From: Bryum argenteum
Taxonomy: Eukaryota > Streptophyta > Bryopsida > Bryales > Bryaceae
DNA length: 64,000 bases
NCBI GenBank assembly: GCA_037043015.1
Contig: CM073329.1
Span: 13,594,648-13,658,647, forward strand
Direction of reading: 5' to 3'
This document shows, one piece after another, positions 12,159 through 22,249 of the stretch; positions within the stretch are counted from its first letter, which is position 1; the number at the start of each line of letters is the position of its first letter. The notes below the pieces were generated by a model that worked only from the letters and a program-made list of their open reading frames with translations, made no database searches and was not told the origin of the DNA. Position numbers and translations under genes: made by a program.

Positions 12159-13470
12159 TGTCACATCCCTTTCAAAAGGATGCCCGAACACCGTGGTGAG
12201 CCAAGAGGACCCCGGGAGTGACGTCCCGGGCTTGGCAAGAGACAAGGTGAAGTGACTAAGGGGAGTCCCGAGCAAACAGCACGCAATGGCGTCGTGCTCG
12301 GGACGAACTTGGTGGTGTGCTTTACATGGTTGGAAACCTTGTTTAAGCACGCACCCATAGGTCCAAAGAACGCGCGATTTGGAGTTGTGAGTCATGAGAT
12401 ATGGCTCTCCAAAGTTGGAGCGCGTTCCGGGACACTCCGGGACTCGGGAGTGTTACCTTTCGGGACTCAAAATGTCGTCCTTCTTGGATGGCGGCATGTT
12501 GCATGTCTTTGGAAAGCTCTAAACAAGAGCTTTCCAAAATGCTATGGCTCGTGAGGAGCAAAGCAATGCTTTGGGAGATATGGCTCTCCAAAGCATCGGG
12601 ACTTCGGGACTCCGGGACTGCTGCCTCCCGGGACTCCCAAATGTTCAGAGGAGCATAGCTCCCACATAGAAGCTCCGATTGGGACAAGTGAGGAGTCTAT
12701 CGACATCTACTCAAAGAGTAGATGTCGAAAATGGGCTCGCACGTCCCATTTGGATAACTAAGCTACAAGTTAGCCCGAGAAGAAGATACGGCCCGTTTTT
12801 GAGGCTAAGGCAAAAACGGGTGGTCTTCCAAAACAAAAGTGTGTCACGGAAGGCCCCTCAACACAAGAGGGGGCCTACCGAAGACTCAGAGAGTACTATG
12901 AGGAGGGGTGGTCTCCTCCTCACTTCCACATGGTGCCGAGGAGAGCCGGGGTGGCTCTAAGGGTGGTGAGGCTTGGGATGGAGCCTCACTCCCGCACCTT
13001 GGGCACTATGGGATCTTGTGGTGTGCATCCCGAAACATTGGGTTGGAAAAGTGTCCCGCTCCAAACTAGTCCCCGTGAAAAGTAGTGCGGTTTCGGTAAT
13101 GTCCCGAATGGAGAGTGTAGACATGAATGGAAGGGGACTAGTGGGGAGTTGGACAATATGCGAAGGGCGGTTAGCTCGGGGTGAGTGGTGCCACCCTTGG
13201 GAGCTTGGACATGTGTGGAAGGCCGCCCCGTGCCACCAAGTGGCATGCCCATGTGTTTTGTGGGAGTTCGGTTTACGGGTTCGGGTAATGAGTTGGGGAG
13301 TCAAGGTGGGTTGGACACCTTGACTAGAAATGGTGCTAACATTGTGTGTGCTTGGCATGTGCAGTGTTAGCTAAGTTGTGGCCGGTTGCTACCAACAAAA
13401 TAAGCCGTGATTCCGCTACCAAGTAAGGCTTACTTGAAGAAAAAGAGTGGGAGTAATTAGGGCCGCGACA
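12159..13470 (+). repeat. 5' LTR
   Basis: The LTR begins TGTCACATCC and ends GGCCGCGACA, giving TG...CA termini. It is matched along its length by 18940-20245. ORFs of about 100 residues inside it recur in both LTRs and are repeat shadows, not genes. Confidence 0.95.
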
Positions 13471-13472
13471 CT

Positions 13473-13484
13473 TGGTATCAGAGC
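13473..13484 (+). other. Primer binding site, initiator tRNA-Met type
   Basis: TGGTATCAGAGC starts two bases after the 5' LTR. It is the usual complement to the 3' end of plant initiator methionine tRNA used by Ty3 elements to prime minus-strand synthesis. Confidence 0.9.
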
Positions 13485-13516
13485 AGGCTACGTTACGGGA
13501 TCCAATCAAGAGTAGG

Positions 13517-15475
13517 ATGGCACGAGGGGCCGGAAGCTCGCGACGTGGCCCGAACACACGTAGTCAAGCCCTTGAGGCCGGGGATGCCCCTAATGAGGAG
13601 TTTTCTCAAGATGTCTCGGAAGAGCGGGAGGAAATTCAAGAGGAGCAAGGGGACCCAAGGGAAGTTGCTAGTGGTGAGGAGGACACTCACCATGATGAGG
13701 AAGAAGTTCCCTCAAGTCCCGTTCCCGGGAAACGAGGCTACAAGCGGAAGGCACGAGATGAAATGTTCAATGAGCTTGTCAAAACTCTTCAAGTCATGCA
13801 AAAAGAGATCAAGGAGCTCAAGGGGAGGGCATCAAGCCCTTCTTCCCGCAAGTTGTGCAAGACTAACTTGCCCTCTTCCTTCACGGGATTGGGCAAGGCA
13901 AACAAGGTCAAGGACTTCATTGTGGAACTTGAGCTCTACTTTGAGGCCCAAAGAGCTCGTGAAGAGGACAAGATCACCATTGCCGTGACCTTCTTGAAAG
14001 AGCATGCTCTTTTATGGTGGACTCGTTTCCGGGATGAAAATGCGGGAGTAGTGAGCAACTTAATTTGGACCGGTTTCAAGGAGATCCTAAGTGAGCGCTT
14101 CACCCCGGAGTACCAAGACATTCGGGATGGCATGGCCCTTGTGCGATTGAAGCAAACGGGCACCCTTCATGCCTATGTGAGGGATTTCAATGCACATTTA
14201 AATGTGCTCCCGAAGTTAGATGAATTGGCCAAAAAGGTCATTTTCTTCAATGGACTCCAAGGTTGGGCGGAGCGGGCATTATTTAGGATGACAAAGCTGC
14301 CAGAAACTTGTGCCGAGTTGCTCAAGTTGGCAGAAAGAATTGGTGATGATGAAGGTCACCGGAAGACTTCTAAAGAAGGGACTTCCACCGGGAGCAAGCA
14401 AAGCAAGTCATCAAAGATCAGCAACAACACAAGAAACATGGTTGGCAAAAGCATAAAAGCGGTGAGGGGTGGGCTTTCCAAGGATGGGAAGGACAAGTTT
14501 GCCAAGGACAAAACCAAAAGTGGGGACAAGTCCAAGAAGGAGACAAGTCACATAACTTGTTACAATTGTGGAGAAAAGGGCCACATGGCAAAGGATTGCT
14601 CCAAACCAAAGGTGAGTTTGGAAAATAGGAGAATCCTTGTTACAAGTCACCTATTGGAAGGGGGTTTTATTGCAAGAGCAAGTTGCTCCAAGTTAGGTGG
14701 TGGCTTGTTGTTCCTAAAAGGAGTTGTTGGTAAAAGTGACAATTGCTTTCTGTTGGATACAGGGGCAACCCACTCGTTCATAAGTCCGGAAGCTGCGAAG
14801 AGGATGGGCTTGCATTTGAGCAAGGCAAGCAAGCCCATCCGAGTGAGGTTTGCAAAAGGCAAGCCTCACCAAACATGCCTTGTAGCTACGGGAGTAGAAG
14901 TGAAGTGTCAAAATTTCACCTTTGTGGAAAACTTCACGGTTTGTGAGATGGATGGGATTGATCTCATCTTGGGTAATACTTTCTTTGACACCTATGGGGT
15001 GGATATAAGGAGGCGGCCATTGAGTGTGGTTGCCAACCCCGAAGGCAAAGAGATTGAGTTGGAGTTCACCAAGGCACCCAACATGTTGGGGAGTAGGATC
15101 AACTTGGTGAACTTAGAGGAGTTAGAGGAAACCCGGTTCTTGATAATGCTAAGGACCGATTTGGGAGTTGAAGGGAATAAGCCCACTTCTAACTCAACAC
15201 CTCCCAAGTGTATTCGGGAGGTCATCCAAGGCTTTGGTGATGTTCTCACGGAGGAGTTGCAGGATGAGTTACCGCCACGAAGAGAGGTTGATCACAAGAT
15301 CGAGTTGGTGCCGGGAGCGGCACCGCCATCCAAGGCACCTTACCGGATGAACCAAAGGGAGTTGGTAGAGTTGAAGAAACAACTCAATGAGCTTTTGGCA
15401 AAGGGATATATCCGCCAAAGCAAGTCACCTTATGGAGCACCGGTCTTGTTTGTGGACAAGAAAGGAGGAAACTAC
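13517..15475 (+). CDS. Gag, protease and start of reverse transcriptase (frame broken at about 15475)
   Basis: The first in-frame ATG is at 13517. A Gag region carries a retrotransposon capsid domain (around 13880-14330, with WWTRF), followed by a CCHC zinc knuckle [14 protein letters not shown] at 14558-14599. The aspartic protease motif [12 protein letters not shown] lies near 14750. The reverse-transcriptase N-terminus follows ([18 protein letters not shown]). Near 15475 the frame is lost and the RT continues in another frame, consistent with a single-base indel. The open frame itself runs on to 15598 with unrelated residues. Confidence 0.85.
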
Positions 15476-15477
15476 GC

Positions 15478-16803
15478 ATGTGCGTGGATTACCGGGCGCT
15501 CAATAAGATCACTATCAAAAACAACTACCCTTTGCCTCGAATTGATGATCTCTTTGACCGGTTGGCGGGGGCCAAGTATTTTAGCCGGATCGACTTGAAG
15601 TCGGGATATTACCAAATCTTGATTGCGGCCGAGGATGTGGAGAAAACCGCTTGTAGGACTAGATATGGGTCTTATGAGTTTTTGGTGATGCCTTTTGGGT
15701 TGTGCAACGCCCCATCAACGTTCACAACCCTTATGAATACGGTGTTCCATCAAGAGATGAATGTGTTTGTTATTGTTTACATTGATGACATATTGGTGTT
15801 CTCCAAAACCGAGGAAGAGCATGCACAACACCTTGCAATTGTGCTTCAAAAACTTAGGGACAATAAATTGTATGCAAATGGGGAGAAAAGTGAGTTTGGC
15901 TTGCAAGAGATTGAGTTCTTGGGACACATTATGACGGGGCAAGGTGTCAAACCGGACCACAAGAAGGTAGAAGCAATCAAGAAGTGGAGCCGACCTACTT
16001 CACAAAAAGGAGTGAGGTCATTTCTTGGGTTGGCTAATTATTATAAGAGGTTCATAAAGAACTTCTCCAAGATTGCTAAGCCCATGTCCGATTTGCTTAA
16101 GAAGAACTTGACCTTGGAGTGGACCGAGTCATGTGAGCAAGCCTTTCAAGAACTCAAGGAGAAACTCTCCTCCCCGCCGGTATTGAAGTTCCCCGAGTTT
16201 GAGAAGCCTTTTGAGGTGCATACCGATGCAAGTGACTTTGCCATCGGGGGAGTGCTCATGCAAGAAGGAAGACCAATTGCATTTGAGAGCAAGAAATTGG
16301 ATGGCAATCAAATCAATTGGCCAACGCATGAAAAGGAGATGTTTGCCGTGCTGCATTGTTTCAAAGCATGGCAACATTACCTTGGTCTCCACAAGACCAA
16401 GGTATTCACCGATAATGTTTCATTGAAGTACTTTGAGACACAAGCCAAAGTCACACCAAAGCAATTGAGGTGGTATGATACCTTAGTGCTTATGAATGTG
16501 GAGTTGATCCACAAGCCGGGCCGGGAGAACGTGGTGCCGGACGCACTAAGCCGGAAGGATGAACATAGGCCAAGCACCACGCAAGTCTTGAGAGTGATGT
16601 ATGCGGGAGAAGGTGATTTGGCAAAGCGGATAAGGGAGGCATATATGAAAGACCCCGAGGCTCAAAAGTTCTTAGATGAACTTAGGTGTGCAAGAAAGCC
16701 CAAAGGTATCCGGCTTCACCAAGGTATGATCAAGTTCAAGCAAAATAGGGTGTATGTTCCAAAGGGCAAGTTGAGGTTGAGTGTCTTTCGAGGAGGAGCA
16801 TGA
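15478..16803 (+). CDS. Reverse transcriptase and RNase H part of pol (partial, frameshifted)
   Basis: The reading starts at [10 protein letters not shown]. It contains the RT catalytic box YIDDILVFS (about 15778-15804), then the RNase H signature [11 protein letters not shown] (about 16219) and further RNase H residues including [10 protein letters not shown]. It continues towards the integrase zinc-binding region and stops at 16803 after a frame change (LSVFRGGA), where a HHCC-type domain would be expected. It is a broken piece of pol, not a separate gene. Confidence 0.85.
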   Translation: MCVDYRALNKITIKNNYPLPRIDDLFDRLAGAKYFSRIDLKSGYYQILIAAEDVEKTACRTRYGSYEFLVMPFGLCNAPSTFTTLMNTVFHQEMNVFVIVYIDDILVFSKTEEEHAQHLAIVLQKLRDNKLYANGEKSEFGLQEIEFLGHIMTGQGVKPDHKKVEAIKKWSRPTSQKGVRSFLGLANYYKRFIKNFSKIAKPMSDLLKKNLTLEWTESCEQAFQELKEKLSSPPVLKFPEFEKPFEVHTDASDFAIGGVLMQEGRPIAFESKKLDGNQINWPTHEKEMFAVLHCFKAWQHYLGLHKTKVFTDNVSLKYFETQAKVTPKQLRWYDTLVLMNVELIHKPGRENVVPDALSRKDEHRPSTTQVLRVMYAGEGDLAKRIREAYMKDPEAQKFLDELRCARKPKGIRLHQGMIKFKQNRVYVPKGKLRLSVFRGGA

Positions 16804-18133
16804 CAACCCCTTGGCGGGCATAGGGGAGAAATCCACCATATGCTCGGTTTCAAAGAGGTTCTATTGGCCGGGATGAAGGAAGATATTGCCCATTATGTGA
16901 AAAACTTGTATCACTTGTCAGCCAACCGGGCGTCATACCGAAAGCAAGTGGGTTTGTTAAGGCCTTTGCCTATCCCGGATGGTCCCGGGAGTGTGTCTCT
17001 ATGGATTTCATTACAAGCCTTCCCGGAGTCACGAGGAGTGACGCCATCTTTGTGGTGGTTGATAGGTTTAGTAAGTTGCGAGGATGGAGCCAACAAAAGG
17101 GACGGCGACCGCTTTGAAACCGCGGTGCTCTTTTTCAACGTTTGGTGGCGGCACCATGAATTGCCAAAGGTGATTGTATCCGATAGAGACCCCAAGTTTA
17201 CAAGTGCATTTTGGAGGCACTTGTTTAGGGAGGATGAAGACAAAGTTGACATTTAGTACGGCTTTTCACCCTCAAACCGATGGGCAAACGGAGCAGGTGA
17301 ATGGGGTCTTGAATCAATACCTTCGCAACTATGTGAGTGCAGACCAAAGTGATTGGAGTATGTACTTGGGTTTGGCGGAGTTTAGCTACAATGCATCAAG
17401 GCATTGACTCACGGGGCAATCGCCGTTCAAGGTGGCTTATGGAGTTGAGCCACTTATGCTGCCGCCGACCTAGCTTTGGAAGGACTGCAATCGGAGTTGA
17501 ACGAAGCCAAGTTGCCGAAGACTTTGTGGCTAAGAGAGCAACTACTTGAGAAGACCAAGTGGTACTTAGACAAGGCACAAAAGAGGTATGTGAAACAAGT
17601 TAACAAAGGCGGCGCCATGAGGAGTATGAGGAGGGCCAAAAGGTGTGGTTGAATGTGAAGAACTTCACTTTACCGGATGGCTTGACTCCCAAATTCATGG
17701 GCAAAGTATGCGGGTCCATTTGTCATTGCAAAACGGTTGTTTGAGGATGTTTATAAGTTGGACTTACCACCGGAGATCAAGAGTTCACCCCACCTTCCAT
17801 GTGTCATTCTTCAAGCCATATCGAAGATAAGGTGAGGCCGAACGCAAGCAAGTGTTGCGGCCTCCACCCGAACTAGTTGGTGATCACCTAGAGTTTGAGG
17901 TAGAAGGCATTTTGAAATGCCGGAACACCAAGAAGAAGGGCAAAGAATACTTGGTGAAGTGGCGGTGGTACCATGAGAAAAAAGCAACGTGGGTTGAGGC
18001 CAAGACATGGCAAATGCAAAGGAGATGGTCGAAAGGTATGAAAGCCAACGGAGATCCAAGACAGAAAGCATTGATGAGGACATCAACCTTTGAAGTGGGG
18101 GTGAATCACCACACTTGTGTAGACTTGGCCTAA
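16804..18133 (+). pseudogene. Integrase and chromodomain remnants of pol, in several frames
   Basis: Integrase pieces appear in shifted frames: RFYWPGMKEDIAHYVKN-like sequence near 16850, VSDRDPKFTSAFWRHLF near 17177-17228, and TAFHPQTDGQTEQVN near 17261-17305. Frame changes and stops separate them (for example near 17254 and 17404). The last readable block, 17852-18133, contains a chromodomain (FEVEGILKCRN, then EYLVKWRWY and ATWVEAKTW). In chromoviruses this module can steer integration to marked chromatin. Confidence 0.85.
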
Positions 18134-18939
18134 GTTTTGTCTAGTATTTGGTGCAAATTGCGCATGTTGTAATCTTGGTTGACAATAAAGTTGCAAATTG
18201 AATGGCAAGTTTCCGTGATTGCATGTTGAATGTGAGATGTGTCCTAGTCTCATGTTGGATTGCTAGGTTGGTTAGAAGAGGTTGAAGGATACGCGAAGCC
18301 AATACTTGGAATCTTTGCAAAGCAGGGGACCTTGGCAGGAGTTGTGAGTGGGTGAATCCCCATGACTCTCAAGCTTAGGACTTGCTCGGGCGGGAGCAAG
18401 ATAGTGGCACGGGCTCGTAAAAGTGCCCTTTGCGGGTTGACCATTGTCAACGCGTGGGTTGGCCATCCATGTCCGGTAGGGTGAAGCAAAGGCTAGGTCG
18501 GGCGGGACTTAGCATTATCCCTAGGCGAGCGAAGTTCACCACTTGAGAGCCTAAGTGCTTAAAAGAGGGCTTGGTGTTGCGACCAAGAAAGTATTGGTTA
18601 GCCTTGAATTTATTCCTAAGTCATGTGAGTATGATAGGCTAGTTGAGCCTAACTTGGGGCCATTGGGGGCATTCCAAGTAAGTCTCAAAGTAGATAGGTC
18701 TAGATTTTGTAGGTCCTTTGAAGGCAAACTCTAGGGTGCCAAGGACCTTAGACCTATCTAATGCCACCTTTGAGGACTTAGCCATTATCTAAGTGGAAGG
18801 ATGCTTAGAGCATTGCGGGGCTAGCTACCCTGGAACGCAATGCAAGTGCGAAGGAGGAGGCTACCTCAAGAACTTGAAATGCTGCCGACAAGCGAGATTG
18901 TCGATGAGGGCATCGACATTATTTGTTTGGTGGGGTGAG

Positions 18940-20245
18940 TGTCACATCCCTTTCAAAAGGATGCCCGAACACCGTGGTGAGCCAAGAGGACCCCGGGAGT
19001 GACGTCCCGGGCTTGGCAAGAGACAAGGTGAAGTGACTAAGGGGAGTCCCGAGCAAACAGCACGCAATGGCGTCGTGCTCGGGACGAACTTGGTGGTGTG
19101 CTTTACATGGTTGGAAACCTTGTTTAAGCACGCACCCATAGGTCCAAAGAACGCGCGATTTGGAGTTGTGAGTCATGAGATATGGCTCTCCAAAGTTGGA
19201 GCGCGTTCCGGGACACTCCGGGACTCGGGAGTGTTACCTTTCGGGACTCAAAATGTCGTCCTTCTTGGATGGCGGCATGTTGCATGTCTTTGGAAAGCTC
19301 TAAACAAGAGCTTTCCAAAATGCTATGGCTCGTGAGGAGCAAAGCAATGCTTTGGGAGATATGGCTCTCCAAAGCATCGGGACTTCGGGAGGACTCGGGA
19401 CTGCTGCCTCCCGGGACTCCCAAATGTTCAGAGGAGCATAGCTCCCACATAGAAGCTCCGATTGGGACAAGTGAGGAGTCTATCGACATCTACTCAAAGA
19501 GTAGATGTCGAAAATGGGCTCGCACATCCCATTTGGATAACTAAGCTACAAGTTAGCCCGAGAAGAAGATACGGCCCGTTTTTGAGGCTAAGGCAAAAAC
19601 GGGTGGTCTTCCAAAACAAAAGTGTGTCACGGAAGGCCCCTCAACACAAGAGGGGGCCTACCAAGACTCAGAGAGTACTATGAGGAGGGGTGGTCTCCTC
19701 CTCACTTCCACATGGTGCCGAGGAGAGCCGGGGTGGCTCTAAGGGGTGAGGCTTGGGATGGAGCCTCACTCCCGCACCTTGGGCGCTATGGGATCTTGTG
19801 GTGTGCATCCCGAAACATTGGGTTGGAAAAGTGTCCCGCTCCAAACTAGTCCCCGTGAAAAGTAGTGCGGTTTCCGGTAAATAGAATGGAGAGTGTAGAC
19901 ATGAATGGAAGGGGACTAGTGGGGAGTTGGACAATATCTGGCGGTTAGCTCGGGGGTGAGTGGTGCCACCCTTGGGAGCTTGGACATGTGTGGAAGGCCG
20001 CCCCGTGCCACCAAGTGGCATGCCCATGTGTTTTGTGGGAGTTCCGGTTTACGGGTTCGGGTAATGAGTTGGGGAGTCGAGTGGGTTGGACACCTTGACT
20101 AGAAATGGTGCTAACATTGTGTGTGCTTGGCATGTGCAGTGTTAGCTAAGTTGTGGCCGGTTGCTACCAACAAAATAAGCCGTGATTCCGCTACCAAGTA
20201 AGGCTTACTTGAAGAAAAAGAGTGGGAGTAATTAGGGCCGCGACA
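18940..20245 (+). repeat. 3' LTR
   Basis: Same TG...CA termini as the 5' LTR and near-identical sequence. Differences include small indels near 19390, 19663, 19742, 19875, 19936, 20042 and 20080. No internal gene. Confidence 0.95.
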
Positions 20246-20251
20246 ACCCTA
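20246..20251. repeat. Right target-site duplication of the LTR element
   Basis: ACCCTA directly after the terminal CA of the 3' LTR, matching 12153-12158. Confidence 0.8.
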
Positions 20252-20424
20252 TAGGTTGATTACGGGTCCTGCACTACTTTACTGTTTGAAAATTTGTATT
20301 AATTCATGTGTTTTACAAAAAAATATAAAATAATTACAAACCTTCCTAAAAACTATCTTGCCACCCAAAAAAAATTACCCACTGTAAATAGACCATTTAC
20401 AAATGGGCGAATTTTCTTATGTTG

Positions 20425-20610
20425 GTGGTTATGGGTACTTCGACCTTATGGGTATTTGTAAGGCATTTGTGGCTCGGTAGGAACTAGCATAGTGTTCACC
20501 TCAAGAGGTGTTAGTAGTCCCACCATTGGTGTGATGACCTCCGGGCATGCACCCAAGGATAGGTCAAACGAATACTCTATTCATGCCGGCCTCTAAATAG
20601 GTTTGAGTTA
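20425..20610 (+). repeat. SINE-like dispersed repeat, body and tail copy
   Basis: The stretch includes taggaactagcatagtgttc and attggtgtgatgacctccgg. It matches the reverse complement of 56150-56290 over more than 130 bp, including gataggt and actctattca further on. Its head (ggtggttatgggtactt) is the inverse of 11968-11985. It is the tail half of the family whose head is seen at 11786. Confidence 0.6.
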
Positions 20611-21982
20611 TTCTTCTATTTCTTAGATGGATTACATTTAGGAACGAGTAGGTAAAAACGGGAACATTGAAGTTGTACGCCAAGGTACGAGCATGGGGAT
20701 GTTAAGCCGCCTCCCTTTTTGGTCGGTTCCGTTCGCACATGAGCTGTAGCTAGCTAAACTGTAAAGAAAAGTGGAGATCTCATGATACCCAATTGCAAGG
20801 GGGAAATTCTGTTGGAGCACATGGTTTGGACTTTCTCACAACTTCTTCGTCATCATCATCATCATCACGGTGCCCCGCCCGGCTGCCATGCAGAGGCCGG
20901 CACCTTCCCCAGCGGTGGCAATGTTGTTGATATCATGAGCATCATCATCCCGTAACAGGAACATCATGAATTCAAACTACTGTACTTTCCCGGTGCGTCA
21001 TGGACAGGGCGGCTAAAATGGAAACTACAAATTATTCGACTATGAAAAAGATTGTAACTACTATGTCAATGTATCCTTGGCTTACTTTGAAAATTGTGTA
21101 GTGATTTGATTATGAGCATATTTTAATGTTAAAGAGCTAAATTTAAACTACCCCATTTTGGCTCGCAACCCTAGGATTGTCCTAGAAGACTCAAAATTTG
21201 AACTATGACTTTGCAAACTTTACCATATACATTGCTACACACACATCAAATTGTAGCCCAAATTAGACGCTTCATCTAGGATGCCCAAAATAGCAAAATC
21301 CTAGTTTGGTCCCCTTACATATTTAGGGGTTGAAAGGAAAAAATGACTTTTGTTCTTTTGGGTTGCCTAGATGAAGGCTCTTAAACTAGTATTTTAGGCT
21401 ATAATTTGATGTGAGAGTTGTTATATATATATATATATATATATATGGTGTATGTAGTAAAATGTGTTATAATAGAGCGTGTTAAGGAATTAAAAATGTA
21501 GTAGAAAGTCAAATTCAAAGGAAGTTTGCAATCATAACATTATCAACCCCTAGACGTCCCTAGTATTTGTAAACGACATTTTGGATGAAGGATAGAAACT
21601 TTGATGAGCCATAGCTTCTTCACCAAACTCCGTTGTGAAATCTCGCAATCTATAAGGTCCCATGTGTCAAGTTTTGGTCCACATGATCTACAACAAGTCT
21701 ATTATGATTGAAATCTAATATAGCCTATCTTCATTTTCATCGATGTCACCTTTTTCAAAACTGAATTTTTTGGATAAAAAACCCCCCAAGGACGTTTAAA
21801 CTATGCATTTAGGGTATCCTAATATGAAACTTGTAATACTCCAGGAAAAAAAGTTGTAAAACTCTAAGAAAGAAAACCACAAACTCATTCATAGATGTAC
21901 AAAAAGTAGGTGAACATATCATCAAGGGTAGGTTGAATGCGCATTTTATTCTCATGAACCCATACGAGGTTTAGAAGTCATA
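20611..21982. other. Gene-free stretch with microsatellites
   Basis: A short CAT run lies around 20850-20866 and an AT dinucleotide run at 21422-21446. A run of ttgaaaggaaaa near 21335 follows a tttaggggttgaa motif seen in other repeats of this window. No coding signal is supported. Confidence 0.4.
21422..21446. repeat. AT dinucleotide microsatellite
   Basis: About twelve uninterrupted TA/AT units. Confidence 0.9.
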
Positions 21983-22131
21983 CGTAAAAACCCGCGGGCA
22001 AGGATGCAATAGAATTTGAGGGAGCCTCACACCCGTGAGGTCCCTCCCATAACCTCACAGGGATCCCTGTGAGGCATCCCTGTGAGGCTCCCTGTGAGGC
22101 TGACCATCCGGGCTGCCCGCGGGTTTTTACG
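21983..22131. repeat. Hairpin element 1, 18 bp perfect inverted ends
   Basis: The left end is cgtaaaaacccgcgggca (21983-22000) and the right end is its exact reverse complement (22114-22131). The interior has repeated ccctgtgagg units and a 22 bp perfect palindrome at 22053-22074 centred on GGATCC. It is GC-rich in an AT-rich setting. A MITE-like or satellite-like origin is inference. Confidence 0.7.
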
Positions 22132-22133
22132 CC

Positions 22134-22249
22134 GGGGGAGGTCCTTTTGAGAGGGGCTCCCGTGATGGGAGGATCCTCCTCGTCGGGCCTCCCGGCCCTC
22201 CTTGTCGGGTCCTCCCATCACGGGAGCCCCTCTCAAAAGGGCCTCCCCC
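22134..22249. repeat. Hairpin element 2, about 38 bp inverted arms
   Basis: The left arm (22134-22173, containing gaggggctcccgtgatggga) pairs with the right arm (22210-22249) with about one mismatch. The loop is itself GC-rich and partly self-complementary (cgggcctcccg). It sits two bases after hairpin element 1. A short ORF across it is a by-product. Confidence 0.75.

Larger units (their letters stand above)
12159..20245 (+). mobile_element. Full-length Ty3-type chromovirus LTR retrotransposon, about 8.1 kb
   Basis: Two LTRs of 1312 and 1306 bp enclose a gag-pol region in the order gag, protease, reverse transcriptase, RNase H, integrase, chromodomain, which is the chromovirus order. A primer site, a purine-rich tract (18928-18939) and a flanking ACCCTA duplication are all present. 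The LTRs differ mainly by about ten small differences clustered in their distal half, so insertion was recent. The polyprotein is nonetheless interrupted by several frameshifts, so this copy is not autonomous as read. The 18134-18927 stretch between chromodomain and 3' LTR has no recognisable gene. Confidence 0.95.

Noticed and set aside
12156-13370. Many ORFs of 60-130 residues on both strands of the 5' LTR, mirrored in the 3' LTR (18919-20133)
   Set aside because: They recur only because the LTRs are copies of each other. They overlap on both strands, lack domains, and are interrupted differently by the LTR indels.
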